DNA of 64,000 nucleotides from Chryseobacterium nakagawai (GCF_900637665.1 NZ_LR134386.1:124001-188000), one strand, 5' to 3'; positions 50,581-60,620 are shown, counted from the first letter of the stretch. Notes: generated by a model from the sequence alone, not told the origin. Translations and numbers: made by a program.

Positions 50581-52443
50581 TTAACGTCCTAAATACACTA
50601 GCAAAACGTTAATATCAGCAGGAGAAACGCCACTTATCCTGCCTGCCTGTGCAATCGTCTTAGGACGCACGTTAGACATCTTCTGCTTAGCCTCTGCAGA
50701 AAGGCTTGAAAGGTTCATATAATCAAATCCTTCTGGGATTTTAATATTTTCCAGACGGTTTAACTTGGCTACGTTCTCCTTTTCTTTTTCAATATATCCT
50801 TTGTACTTGATATTGATTTCAGCCTGTTCTCTTACTTCATCGTTGTATTGAGAAGAAGTTTCTTTAATAAAATCAATTGCCTCAAGTTTTTCTAAAGTAA
50901 TATTGGGTCTTGTTAGAAACTGGGAAGCTCTGTAAGCCTGATCTACAGGATTACTTTCTATAGATTCAAGAATAGGGTTAATGACACCTGGTTTTAAAGA
51001 TGTTTCACGTAAAAACTCTTCAAGTTGTTGACTTTCAGTTATTTTCGCTTCTACCTTTCTTAATCTTTCTTCTTTTGCTAATCCTAGTTGATAAGCTTTC
51101 TCAGTTAATCTGATATCTGCATTATCTTGTCTCAGTAGAAGTCTGTATTCAGCACGTGAAGTAAACATTCTGTAAGGTTCTTCAGTTCCTTTTGTAATCA
51201 AATCATCAATTAGTACTCCAATATAAGCTTCGTCTCTGTTCAAAATAAAGTCATCTTTTTCGTGAACTTTATTATGGGCATTGATTCCGGCGATCAGACC
51301 TTGACCTGCTGCTTCTTCATATCCTGTTGTTCCATTGATCTGTCCTGCGAAATATAAATTATCAATCAATTTTGTTTCCAGAGTATGTTTCAATTGGGTA
51401 GGAGGGAAGTAATCATATTCAATAGCATATCCCGGACGGAAAACTTTTACATTTTCAAATCCTGGAATATGTTTCATGGCTTTGATCTGAACGTCCTCCG
51501 GAAGAGAAGAACTGAATCCGTTTACGTAGATCTCAACAGTTTTCCATCCTTCCGGTTCTACAAAAAGCTGATGTCTGTTTCTTTCTGCAAAACGATTAAT
51601 TTTATCTTCAATACTTGGGCAGTATCTTGGACCTAAACTTTGAATTGTTCCATTGAACATTGGACTCCTATCAAAACCTTCACGAAGAATATCATGTACC
51701 GTTTCGTTAGTATATACAATATGACAACTTAATTGTTTTGTTAATTTAGGCGTATCAAGATAGCTGAACTTTTGAGGATTTTCATCTCCTTTCTGTTCTT
51801 CCATTTTTGAATAATCCAAACTTCTTCCATCCACTCTTGGGGGAGTACCGGTTTTCATCCTTCCGGCTTCGAAACCTAAGCTGACTAATTGTTCTGTGAT
51901 ACCAAATGCTCTTGGCTCACCCATTCTTCCACCACCTAGTTGTTTATCTCCTACGTGAATTAATCCGTTAAGAAAAGTTCCGTTGGTAAGAACTACAGAT
52001 TTTGCTTTAATCTCAATTCCTAAAGAAGTGATAACTCCGGTTACTTTATTATTTTCAACAATCAGTTGTTTCACCATATCCTGAAAGAAATCAAGATTAG
52101 GAGTATTCTCTAAAGCCATTCGCCATTCTTCGGCAAAAAGCATTCTGTCATTTTGGGTTCTTGGGGACCACATAGCAGGACCTTTTGAAAGATTTAGCAT
52201 TTTGAATTGTATGGCAGATTTGTCTGCTACAATTCCGGAATATCCTCCCATTGCGTCAATCTCTCTTACGATTTGTCCTTTTGCGATTCCACCCATTGCG
52301 GGGTTGCAACTCATCTGTCCGATGGTCTGCATATTCATTGTAATCAATAGCGTTTTTGAACCCAGGTTAGCTGCTGCTGCTGCTGCTTCACATCCTGCGT
52401 GTCCTGCTCCTACTACGATTACATCATATATTTCTGAAATCAT
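50581..52443 (-). CDS. mnmG: tRNA uridine 5-carboxymethylaminomethyl modification enzyme MnmG (GidA)
   Basis: FAD-dependent partner of MnmE in wobble-uridine modification of several tRNAs. The 620-residue protein starts with VIVVGAGHAGCEAAAAAA (FAD), has GGIAKGQIVREIDAMGG, NDRMLFAEEW, TGTPPRVDGRSLD, GQINGTTGYEEAAGQG near 370, and the C-terminal helical domain ending ADINVLLVYLGR. It is complete. GidA genes lie beside the replication origin in many bacteria, which agrees with the parS sites on both sides of this gene. A ParB half-site-like string (TGTTTCACGT) occurs inside its coding region near 51001. Confidence 0.97.
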   Translation of the reverse strand: MISEIYDVIVVGAGHAGCEAAAAAANLGSKTLLITMNMQTIGQMSCNPAMGGIAKGQIVREIDAMGGYSGIVADKSAIQFKMLNLSKGPAMWSPRTQNDRMLFAEEWRMALENTPNLDFFQDMVKQLIVENNKVTGVITSLGIEIKAKSVVLTNGTFLNGLIHVGDKQLGGGRMGEPRAFGITEQLVSLGFEAGRMKTGTPPRVDGRSLDYSKMEEQKGDENPQKFSYLDTPKLTKQLSCHIVYTNETVHDILREGFDRSPMFNGTIQSLGPRYCPSIEDKINRFAERNRHQLFVEPEGWKTVEIYVNGFSSSLPEDVQIKAMKHIPGFENVKVFRPGYAIEYDYFPPTQLKHTLETKLIDNLYFAGQINGTTGYEEAAGQGLIAGINAHNKVHEKDDFILNRDEAYIGVLIDDLITKGTEEPYRMFTSRAEYRLLLRQDNADIRLTEKAYQLGLAKEERLRKVEAKITESQQLEEFLRETSLKPGVINPILESIESNPVDQAYRASQFLTRPNITLEKLEAIDFIKETSSQYNDEVREQAEINIKYKGYIEKEKENVAKLNRLENIKIPEGFDYMNLSSLSAEAKQKMSNVRPKTIAQAGRISGVSPADINVLLVYLGR

Positions 52444-52488
52444 TTTTATCTCGCTTGTTTAAGCTTAAACCTTAACTTTAATTACCAA

Positions 52489-52504
52489 TGTTTCACGTGA
52501 AACA
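52489..52504. other. parS chromosome-partition site 2
   Basis: A second perfect TGTTTCACGTGAAACA lies 46 bases upstream of the mnmG start and 1,932 bases from site 1. Confidence 0.93.
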
Positions 52505-52588
52505 TTTTTGAAGAATGCACTCTAAGTAAATGTATATTATTACTAGAATAGAGTACTTTACATATCAGACTTTAAGTGATTATTTAAT

Positions 52589-53008
52589 TTAATCTTTTAA
52601 ATCTCTATACTTTGCTAAGTACAAATCTTCCATTCTTCGCATCTCTTTTTCCTCTTCTTCCGTCTTGTCTTTATAGCCTATAAGATGTAAAATTCCATGG
52701 GCTAAAACCCTTCTTAATTCATCTTCATAATCTCGGGAAAGGGTAGAAGCGTTATCAGAAATGCGTTGCAAAGATACGAAAATCTCAGCGCTTATTGTCT
52801 TGCCTTTTACATAATCAAAAGTGATGATATCGGTATAATAATCATGCTGCAAATAATCCTGATTAATCTTCAGAAGATATTCATCATCACAGAAAATGTA
52901 GTTGATTTCTCCTAGTTTTTTTCCTTCTGAAAGAATTAAATCTTCCAGCCATTGTTTGTAATCTGTATCTACCGACTCCGGTAAATTTTCGTAAAAGAAT
53001 TGTATCAT
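52589..53008 (-). CDS. ybeY: endoribonuclease YbeY
   Basis: A metal-dependent RNase in 16S rRNA 3'-end maturation and ribosome quality control. The 139-residue protein has INQDYLQHDYYTDIITFDY and the zinc motif LAHGILHLIGYKDKTEEEE. In E. coli the motif is HGxLHLxGYDH, with three histidines; here the third position is Asp (two His kept), as seen in many Bacteroidota. Length is slightly short but complete. It lies four bases downstream of the patatin gene, in an operon-like run with murF-alr. Confidence 0.93.
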   Translation of the reverse strand: MIQFFYENLPESVDTDYKQWLEDLILSEGKKLGEINYIFCDDEYLLKINQDYLQHDYYTDIITFDYVKGKTISAEIFVSLQRISDNASTLSRDYEDELRRVLAHGILHLIGYKDKTEEEEKEMRRMEDLYLAKYRDLKD

Positions 53009-53012
53009 TGTA

Positions 53013-55169
53013 TTAAAACCAGTGTCCTAAAATAACACTGAATATGCCTTTTTGATTGTTTTTTAGTGAGTGACTGAAGTTAACTTTAATTTGTCCGAAA
53101 GGAGATTTGTATCCAGCTGTAATACCTAGCGAACTATAATTTACTTTAACTGCGTCTTCAAATTTAATGTCATTGGATAGGTTGGCAAAGCTAAAATTTC
53201 CGCTGATAAAATAGTTTTTGTTAAACTTAAACTGAAGATCATTAGATGCCAATATTACATTATTGGTATATAATTGAGCAAAATAAAACCCTCCAAAACG
53301 TTTAAAATTGAGAACATTCTGTTCAAAAATTCCTCCCAATCGGTATTGATAATAAGGGGGAAGGTTTTCTCCAAGGGTTATCCCTCCAAATAAATTAAGA
53401 CGGTAAGTGAATTGCTTTCCTAATGGAATATTAATCTTTAAATCTGCCTTTATCTGAACGATTCTTTTTTCTACTTCAGATTTTAAAAGGTCTATTACTT
53501 TTCCCTCAGCAACAAAATAGATTCCTTTTGTTGCAAATTCTTTGTCATCCTGCGTATCAGTCTTCAGGAATATATATGGATTTAAAAAGCGGCTGTAACG
53601 TCTGTTATCACCATTAATTTCAGCTTTAAAGTAGTCATGGCTTATACCACCGCCAATAGCGTATTTGTCCTTCCATACAGATTGTATATACGCCTCGTTT
53701 CTCATCCATTCCCATTTATCAATAACATTATTATCTACATTTTTAAGATCAAAACTCATTCCGGATGAATAAATACCAAATCCGGGAATGTAACCGTTAT
53801 CAATAAAATAGTTCAGATAATACCTTAATTTATCGCCTACCACTACATCTACCGAAAGGTTCGAATTTTTAAATAAAAGTCTTTTTGCCGAATAGTTCAG
53901 AAGCAGACCTGTTTTAAAAATTTCATCATAATGCAATCCGAATTTTACAAAATGTCTTGCGTCATCTTCCGTGACATAAAGCTTTAAATAATTGGCATCA
54001 TTCTCCTGAACAATATCATAATTAATGAATTTATAGTTGTTGGTAGCAACCAATTTATCAACCATTTTATTGATGTTCCCATAGGTTTGCAAAGAGGGGA
54101 GACGCAGTCCCATTTTCCCCAGGGTATAGTTTTTACCATAAATCTTGCTTCCTTCTATGGAAATACTGTCTATCTTGTATACGTTGGAATATATTGGATT
54201 TACACGCTGTCTGAGACGGTCAAATGGACGTTTAGGCAGTTGATCCAATACCTGAGAATATTTTAAACCTTCCACATAGCCGCTGTCTAGTATTTTTTTC
54301 TTTTCATCATAACTTGTAGCAGACATTCCTTTAAGGTTAGGTTTAATGTTAATATCCGTGTATTTATACTGTTTTCTTGTATCTTTCTTGATTCCGAAAT
54401 CAATAACCTGGTTCAGTATTGATATAATATTGTTTAAATCCTCTCTTTTGGATAGATCTTGGTTCAGATCTACTCCAATAACGATATCAATTCCTCGATC
54501 TTTTAATGGCTTGGAAGGGTAATTTACCGTCATTGCTCCATCAATATAAATACTATCCCCAATTTTAACGGGATCCATTAGAGATGGAAATGCAGAACTG
54601 GCCATGATAGACTGTACCAAATCTCCTTTTTCGAAGATCTGCATATTTCCGCTTTCAAGGTTGGTAGCTACACATAAAAAAGGAATGGGCATTTTAGAAA
54701 AGTCTTCAATATTGGAGACATTTTTTAAAAGTTCTTTCAGAAGATAGACGTTTCTCTGTCCTGTACTGATGGAAGAGGGAAGAGTAATTTTTCCGTTTTT
54801 TAAGGGAATAGATAAAAGATATTTATCAACAGATTTATTGAAAAAGCTGGATTCCTGTCTTGATTTTGGATCCATAATTAAAGAATAGAAATCCGTATCC
54901 ATTACGATTTTTTCTATTTCTTTTCCAGAATATCCGGAAGCGTACAGACCACCAACGATGGCACCCATACTGGTTCCGGCAATATAGTCTACTTTTACTC
55001 CTAATGAATCTAATACTTTAAGTACTCCTACATGTGAAAAACCTTTGGCACCACCACCGGCAAGCGACAGTCCTATTTTAGGGTTTTTCGGAATCACCAG
55101 GTCTTTTTTTACCTGCGATTGGATCCATAGCAATTGGAATATGAAAAGAAGAATCAGGAGTTTTCTCAT
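53013..55169 (-). CDS. patatin-like phospholipase with Omp85-type barrel (type Vd-like)
   Basis: The 718-residue protein has a signal peptide (about 1-19), a patatin domain (about 30-300) with the oxyanion loop GGGAKGFSHVGVL, nucleophile motif GTSMG near 65, and the DGA of the catalytic dyad in YIDGAMTVNYP. A POTRA-like region (about 320-400) and a BamA/TamA-type beta barrel to the end (LGHWF) follow. This is the architecture of PlpD-type proteins that display or secrete a lipase. The barrel suggests outer-membrane location. It lies between murF-alr and ybeY with gaps of two to four bases. Confidence 0.88.
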   Translation of the reverse strand: MRKLLILLFIFQLLWIQSQVKKDLVIPKNPKIGLSLAGGGAKGFSHVGVLKVLDSLGVKVDYIAGTSMGAIVGGLYASGYSGKEIEKIVMDTDFYSLIMDPKSRQESSFFNKSVDKYLLSIPLKNGKITLPSSISTGQRNVYLLKELLKNVSNIEDFSKMPIPFLCVATNLESGNMQIFEKGDLVQSIMASSAFPSLMDPVKIGDSIYIDGAMTVNYPSKPLKDRGIDIVIGVDLNQDLSKREDLNNIISILNQVIDFGIKKDTRKQYKYTDINIKPNLKGMSATSYDEKKKILDSGYVEGLKYSQVLDQLPKRPFDRLRQRVNPIYSNVYKIDSISIEGSKIYGKNYTLGKMGLRLPSLQTYGNINKMVDKLVATNNYKFINYDIVQENDANYLKLYVTEDDARHFVKFGLHYDEIFKTGLLLNYSAKRLLFKNSNLSVDVVVGDKLRYYLNYFIDNGYIPGFGIYSSGMSFDLKNVDNNVIDKWEWMRNEAYIQSVWKDKYAIGGGISHDYFKAEINGDNRRYSRFLNPYIFLKTDTQDDKEFATKGIYFVAEGKVIDLLKSEVEKRIVQIKADLKINIPLGKQFTYRLNLFGGITLGENLPPYYQYRLGGIFEQNVLNFKRFGGFYFAQLYTNNVILASNDLQFKFNKNYFISGNFSFANLSNDIKFEDAVKVNYSSLGITAGYKSPFGQIKVNFSHSLKNNQKGIFSVILGHWF

Positions 55170-55171
55170 AG

Positions 55172-57616
55172 TTAATCTTTTATATAGATCCGTTTCACCC
55201 GGGGCGAAATGGATGTTAATACTTCATAGGTTATCGTTTTGCAGTATCCTGCGAATTCTTTTAAACTTGGTTTTGCATTAAAGACGGTTACCATGTCGCC
55301 TTCCTTTACATTCGGAACATTTTCTACATTAATCATCATCATATCCATACAGATATTTCCAACAATTGGAACCAATACCTTATTGACTCCCAGACTTCCA
55401 ATCTGGTTTCCGATCAGTCTTGGAATCCCATCAGCATATCCAACTGGGATCGTAGCGATCTTTGTCAGATGATCTGGTTTAAATCTTCTGCTATATCCAA
55501 CAGATTCACCGTTTTCAACCATTGATATCTGTGAAATTACGGTTTTAAAACTTACCACAGACTGTAATTGTTTCTGAATTTCAATATCCGGAGATTCTCC
55601 AAGCATGCCAATACCAATTCTTACCATATCATATTGATGATCTGTATAGCTTGTTATTCCGGAAGAATTTAAAATGTGTCGAAGAGGAGTATACCCTAAT
55701 TTTTCAATCAGGTGACTTGAGTTTTTTTCAAAAACTTCCATTTGTCTTAAAGTAAATTCTTTCTCTTCTGGCATGTCTGAGGAAGATAAATGACTGAAGA
55801 TACTTTGAATTGTAAGATTTTTCTGACTTAAAGTTTCACTTAATTGATCCAATTCAAAATCTTTAAATCCAAGACGATGCATTCCTGTTTCCAGTTTAAT
55901 ATGGATAGGATATTTTTTATCATATCCGGATTTCTGTACGGCTTCATAAAATAATTCCATCACTCTGAAACTATAAATTTCAGGTTCCAGATTATATTCA
56001 ATGATGGTCTGATAGCTATGTTGCTCCGGATTCATTACAATAATAGGAGTGGTAATTCCTTTTTTACGAAGTTCAACCCCTTCATCGGCGAAAGCTACTC
56101 CTAAATAATCAATGTGGTGATGTTGCAAAAACTCTGCAATTTCATAACTCCCCAAACCGTAAGCATTGGCTTTTACCATAGCCATCATTTTTGTTTGTGG
56201 CTTTAAAAGAGATTTGTGATAATTGATATTATGAAGAATAGCATTTAAATTAATTTCTAAAACCGTATCATGTTTTCTAAGCTCAAGAACATCTTTTAAT
56301 TTTTCAATTTCAAATTTTCGGGCTCCTTTCAGAAGAATGATCTGGTTTTCGATTTCAGATAGATGTTTGCTTTCGATCAGTTCTTTGGTATCAATGAAAG
56401 TATAAGTTTTAGATTTAAATAATTCACTAAACTTTGATATTTCATCACCAATCAGGTATACTGAGTCAAAATTTTGTTCATTAACCAATTCGGAAACTTC
56501 TTCGTATAATTCCTGAGAATTGGTATTCACTCCTACAATATCAGTTAAGACCAGAGATTTTTTGGGTTTATTGTATTCCTTCAAAAATTGCAGGGCAGTT
56601 TTCAAAGAATCAAGATCCAGGTTGAAAGAATCGTTGATAACAATATTGCCTTTAATTCCTTCAATTGCTTCAAGCCTCATTTCAACGGCCTTTAAAAGGT
56701 TGATTTTTTCAACGATCTTTTTATTTTCGATCTGTAACACCTTAAGGACTGCGATAAGCGCCGTAGCATTGGTTAACGTTGATTCGTCTCTCTGATGAGC
56801 CGGAAAACTGATTTCCTCACCAAAATATTCAACAATGATGTTTTCATCCTTAGTATTTTTTTTGATGAAGACATTATTTGTTTCTTTAAATCCGTAAGAG
56901 ATTAATTTTTTATCTGGGTATAATTTTTTTATTTTCTGATCTACCAAAGAATGGTCACCATTATAAATAATAACTTCAGACTCTTTGAAAAGTTTAATCT
57001 TTTCATCAATCAGTTCCTCTTCGGAAGAAAAGTTGGCAGCGTGAGCTGTTCCGATGTGCGTTAACAATCCGATCTGAGGATGAAAAATATTTTCAAGCTT
57101 TTCCATTTCGTTCGGCTGAGAAATTCCTACTTCAAAAATTCCCAGTTGATGAGAATCATTGATTTGAAGGAGCGAAAGAGGAAGTCCTATCTGAGAGTTA
57201 AAACTCTTTGGGCTTTTTACAGTAGGGAATTCATTCCATAAACATTGGTACAGCCATTCTTTTAAAATGGTTTTTCCATTACTTCCGGTGATTCCGATGG
57301 ATCTTAAATGAGAATTTTCGAAGTGATACTTAGCTAATTGCTGTAGAAAATCCACGGAATTTTTTACAATAACCCACGTGATATTTTCATACTGTGGATA
57401 TTGATGTTCGGAAATAATAATATTGATTCCTCTATCTATAGCAGCTTCAATGAACTTTTCGCCAGAATTTTTATGGGTGTTGATAGCAATAAATGCAGTA
57501 TTCTTTATAGAATAAATAATCCTGCTGTCATAAGCTATATTTTTAATCACTAAATTCTTGTCTCCAATAATCTCTGCATTGGTGATCTTTGCAATTTGTT
57601 GTACTGTGTAATTCAT
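55172..57616 (-). CDS. bifunctional MurF ligase/alanine racemase
   Basis: Two peptidoglycan enzymes in one chain of about 814 residues. The N-terminal MurF half (about 1-445: SIGITGSNGKTILKEWL, ATP loop) joins D-Ala-D-Ala to UDP-MurNAc-tripeptide. The C-terminal half is a PLP alanine racemase: MVKANAYGLG with the PLP Lys near 475, then GYSRRF and VGYADGIPRLIG near 745-760. The fusion links D-Ala supply to its user and is known in Bacteroidota. The start is the ATG at 57616 (MNYTVQQIAKI), not a TTG 13 codons upstream, because MurF begins at that point. Confidence 0.93.
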   Translation of the reverse strand: MNYTVQQIAKITNAEIIGDKNLVIKNIAYDSRIIYSIKNTAFIAINTHKNSGEKFIEAAIDRGINIIISEHQYPQYENITWVIVKNSVDFLQQLAKYHFENSHLRSIGITGSNGKTILKEWLYQCLWNEFPTVKSPKSFNSQIGLPLSLLQINDSHQLGIFEVGISQPNEMEKLENIFHPQIGLLTHIGTAHAANFSSEEELIDEKIKLFKESEVIIYNGDHSLVDQKIKKLYPDKKLISYGFKETNNVFIKKNTKDENIIVEYFGEEISFPAHQRDESTLTNATALIAVLKVLQIENKKIVEKINLLKAVEMRLEAIEGIKGNIVINDSFNLDLDSLKTALQFLKEYNKPKKSLVLTDIVGVNTNSQELYEEVSELVNEQNFDSVYLIGDEISKFSELFKSKTYTFIDTKELIESKHLSEIENQIILLKGARKFEIEKLKDVLELRKHDTVLEINLNAILHNINYHKSLLKPQTKMMAMVKANAYGLGSYEIAEFLQHHHIDYLGVAFADEGVELRKKGITTPIIVMNPEQHSYQTIIEYNLEPEIYSFRVMELFYEAVQKSGYDKKYPIHIKLETGMHRLGFKDFELDQLSETLSQKNLTIQSIFSHLSSSDMPEEKEFTLRQMEVFEKNSSHLIEKLGYTPLRHILNSSGITSYTDHQYDMVRIGIGMLGESPDIEIQKQLQSVVSFKTVISQISMVENGESVGYSRRFKPDHLTKIATIPVGYADGIPRLIGNQIGSLGVNKVLVPIVGNICMDMMMINVENVPNVKEGDMVTVFNAKPSLKEFAGYCKTITYEVLTSISPRVKRIYIKD

Positions 57617-57796
57617 TGGTACCCTTTCTGCTTTATTTTTAAGACGAAATTGCAAAAAGGTAAAATGGCAAAGAGGTTAGAAGAGCTCATCCAGATAAGC
57701 AGATCTCCTTTGGAATTTTACAATATTACTTTTTCGTTTTTCATTTATATTATATGAAGTAAATATATTTTATGTTCGGGCTTTTATTGCCATTAA

Positions 57797-58384
57797 TTAC
57801 TTTCTTTTTGAAAGCACTTCATCAATAAAAACACGACGGCTTACGGCTTCATAACTTTCAGTTTCACCCAGTTCTACAAGATTATCTCCCTGAGAAGTTC
57901 TCATAGAATAATTGGCAAGGTTCCCGGTTCTCTTGCAAATAGCATGCACTTTTGTAACATATTCTGCAGTAGCCATCAAATTGGGCATTGGCCCGAAAGG
58001 ACGGCCCAAAAAATCCATGTCTAATCCTGCAATTACTACTCTTATTCCACTGTTAGCCAGTTGGTTGGATATCTCAACAATGCTTTCGTCGAAAAACTGG
58101 GCTTCATCTATTCCTACTACATCACAATTGGATGCCAGAAGGAGAATCTCATTCGGATTATCTACTGCAGTACTGCGGATTTTATTCTGATTATGAGAAA
58201 CAACGTCCTCTTCAGAATACCGGATATCCAGTTTCGGTTTAAAAATTTCCACATTCTGTCCTGCCATTTCTGCTCTACGTAATCTTCGAATCAACTCCTC
58301 GGTTTTACCCGAAAACATAGAGCCACAAATCACTTCCATCCAACCACTTTGTTTGGAATGATTAATTGTATTTTCTAAAAACAT
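57797..58384 (-). CDS. tdk: thymidine kinase (type II)
   Basis: Phosphorylates thymidine to dTMP in nucleotide salvage. The 195-residue protein has the P-loop CGSMFSGKTEELIR near 24, the Asp of DVVGIDEAQFF near 96 and GLDMDFLGRPFGPMPNL near 122. The usual zinc-binding Cys quartet is reduced: the first CxxC site reads ICKRTG and keeps one Cys. Loss of this structural zinc site is seen in other Bacteroidota. The gene is divergent from the repeat protein to its right. Confidence 0.93.
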   Translation of the reverse strand: MFLENTINHSKQSGWMEVICGSMFSGKTEELIRRLRRAEMAGQNVEIFKPKLDIRYSEEDVVSHNQNKIRSTAVDNPNEILLLASNCDVVGIDEAQFFDESIVEISNQLANSGIRVVIAGLDMDFLGRPFGPMPNLMATAEYVTKVHAICKRTGNLANYSMRTSQGDNLVELGETESYEAVSRRVFIDEVLSKRK

Positions 58385-58445
58385 TTGTTAAATTAGCCGT
58401 ATATTTTCAACATCAAAAGTAAGCAATTTTAATAAGAATCTTATT

Positions 58446-59936
58446 ATGCAAAATATCCAAGATTTAAAGGAAAAGATTTTATTTGAGTCTAAGAATATCA
58501 TCGATAATCTTGACAAAATAAATAACGTAGATGAATTACTTTCCAAGCAAGATCTTGTAGATGAGCTTGCTAACAGAATTTCTTTTTTGAAATTGCTGGA
58601 AAAAAACATAGAATATTTCGTAACAGAAGAACCAGCTCTACACTCAGGCAGTCATCCTGTTTCTTTTGCTTCTGGAGAAGGAGATCATCATCATCATGAT
58701 TCTGGAAATGAAGTAACAGAAGAAGAAGCTATTTTTAATAATGAGCTGAACGAAATTGATGAGCATGAAAATGACAGTTTTATCATCGGATCTGATGAAG
58801 AGGAAGCTGTTTTTAACAATCAATTGAATGAGATTGTTGAAAATGAGTTCCATGAAAATATCATTAGCTTTGTGGCGGAAAATAATGAAGTAAGAGCAGT
58901 TGACAATATTCAGCAACCTATACACTCTGATGAAGTAACGGAAGAGGAAGCGATTTTTAACAATCAATTGAATGAAATAGATGAAAATGAATATTCAATT
59001 GCCCATGAAGATGTGCTCAATTTCGTAGATGAAGAGAAAATTCTTTCGGATGCAAAACCTGATTCTGATGAAGATATCAATGAAGATATGTTTGAAGATG
59101 AAGTGACAGAAGAAGAAGCCATCTTTAATAACCAACTGAATGAGATAGATGGTGATGATGAAATTGAAGATAAAAAAGAGGTAGATTTTGCAGAAGTAAG
59201 TAATACCAATGAAAATAAAGTTAGAGAAACCATTCCAAGTATTTTTGATACTGAAATGCTTGATGACGAAATACTTATTGAAGAAAATGAAGAACAATTT
59301 GTGGCTTCCACAATCTCTCTAGAACAGGGGGAATTGGGCAGTGAAACCTCCAATGTAGAAAATATTGTGAATGACATCAAAAATGAACATTCTGAAAAGG
59401 AAATATTGGGAGAAAATGTTCTAGCAGAAGTGCATGACAGAAGAAAAATTGTTGAAATAGATAAAGCTGTTCCCGAAGAAACAGAAATACATCCTTCTGA
59501 TGAAAGTTTTGAAAATTTAGATGAATATCATCAGGAGAAAAAAATAAAATTAGCCAATATCAAAGGGTTGAAAGCTGTTCAATCCCTGTTTGATGATGAT
59601 CCATTGGAAAGAGATTTTCCAAAAGAAAACCAATCTGAATCTATAAAAGAAGAGAGCGGAAGTATTATGAATACTAACATTCCTACCAACTTTATGGAAG
59701 CTGAAAAGCCAAAACCAGAGTTTAAATTGGATTTGAATGATAGAATAGCTTTTTCAAAAATGTTATTTGAAGGAAGCCAAACGGATCTTAATGATACAGT
59801 AGCGCAGTTGAATCATTTCAGAACACTGGAGGAAGCCAAAGAATACCTGAGCGACCTTTATTACGAAAGAAAATGGAGCAAAGTGGACGAATATGCTCAG
59901 CGACTTTGGATATTGGTGGAAAATAAATTTTTATAA
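58446..59936 (+). CDS. acidic repeat protein with conserved C-terminal helical domain
   Basis: I do not recognise a named family. The 496-residue protein has a helical N-terminus (1-65), a long acidic, probably disordered middle and a conserved-looking C-terminal helical domain (about 420-496: RIAFSKMLFEGSQTDLND, EAKEYLSDLYYERKWSKVDEYAQRLW). The middle holds four copies of a motif EVTEEEAIFNNQLNEID, starting near residues 89, 117, 162 and 219. Repeats of this type suggest short linear binding sites for a partner. There is no signal peptide, so it is cytoplasmic. It precedes rsmI by two bases and probably shares its mRNA. Confidence 0.75.
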   Translation: MQNIQDLKEKILFESKNIIDNLDKINNVDELLSKQDLVDELANRISFLKLLEKNIEYFVTEEPALHSGSHPVSFASGEGDHHHHDSGNEVTEEEAIFNNELNEIDEHENDSFIIGSDEEEAVFNNQLNEIVENEFHENIISFVAENNEVRAVDNIQQPIHSDEVTEEEAIFNNQLNEIDENEYSIAHEDVLNFVDEEKILSDAKPDSDEDINEDMFEDEVTEEEAIFNNQLNEIDGDDEIEDKKEVDFAEVSNTNENKVRETIPSIFDTEMLDDEILIEENEEQFVASTISLEQGELGSETSNVENIVNDIKNEHSEKEILGENVLAEVHDRRKIVEIDKAVPEETEIHPSDESFENLDEYHQEKKIKLANIKGLKAVQSLFDDDPLERDFPKENQSESIKEESGSIMNTNIPTNFMEAEKPKPEFKLDLNDRIAFSKMLFEGSQTDLNDTVAQLNHFRTLEEAKEYLSDLYYERKWSKVDEYAQRLWILVENKFL

Positions 59937-59938
59937 TT

Positions 59939-60613
59939 TTGAGCGGAATCCTATATTTTGTTCCCACACCCGTTGGGAACCTGGAAGATATGACTTTCAG
60001 GGCAGTAAATGTCCTAAAAGATGTTGATTATATTTTATGTGAAGATACCAGAACTTCCGGAATACTTTTAAAACATTTTGAAATCTCTAAGCCATTAAAA
60101 TCGTATCATTTACATAATGAACATCAGGCCACGGAGAAAGTAATTACAGACCTGAAGAACGGTCAGAATATTGCCATCATTACTGATGCAGGAACTCCTG
60201 GAATTTCAGATCCTGGATATTTATTGGCAAAAGCAGGAGCAGATAACAATATTGAAATGATCTGCCTTCCCGGTGCAACAGCCTTGATTCCGGCTCTGGT
60301 GGTTTCCGGGCTTCCCAATAACGAGTTTCTATTTGCCGGGTTTTTGCCACAAAAGAAAGGAAGACAAACCAAGTTAAAGCAGCTTGCTGAAGAAAAGAAA
60401 ACCATTGTGTTGTACGAAAGTCCACACAAGATCAACACGACATTAGAACAGATTAAGGAATTCTTTGGTGAAAACACAAAAGCAAGTTTAAGCCGTGAAA
60501 TTTCCAAGAAGTTTGAAGAAACTAAACGCGGAACAATCAATGAATTAATTGAATTTTCCAAGAGTAAAACTTTAAAAGGGGAGATTGTTCTTATTGTCAA
60601 TAATTCTATTTAA
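59939..60613 (+). CDS. rsmI: 16S rRNA (cytidine-1402-2'-O)-methyltransferase
   Basis: Methylates the ribose of C1402 in the ribosomal decoding centre. The 224-residue protein shows VPTPVGNLEDMTFRA near 10, EDTRTSGILL, ISDAGTPGISDPG-like TDAGTPGISDPGYLL, and LPGATALIPALVVSGLP. It is shorter than the E. coli protein (about 280) but matches Bacteroidota members that lack the C-terminal extension. The start is a TTG two bases after the upstream stop; no later Met keeps the VPTPVGN motif. Confidence 0.92.
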   Translation: MSGILYFVPTPVGNLEDMTFRAVNVLKDVDYILCEDTRTSGILLKHFEISKPLKSYHLHNEHQATEKVITDLKNGQNIAIITDAGTPGISDPGYLLAKAGADNNIEMICLPGATALIPALVVSGLPNNEFLFAGFLPQKKGRQTKLKQLAEEKKTIVLYESPHKINTTLEQIKEFFGENTKASLSREISKKFEETKRGTINELIEFSKSKTLKGEIVLIVNNSI

Positions 60614-60620
60614 ATTTTAA

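Noticed and set aside
58644..59380. Three minus-strand frames antisense to the acidic repeat protein
   Set aside because: Ser- and Phe/Ile-rich low-complexity products mirror the acidic repeats of the real gene; no start signals or homology.
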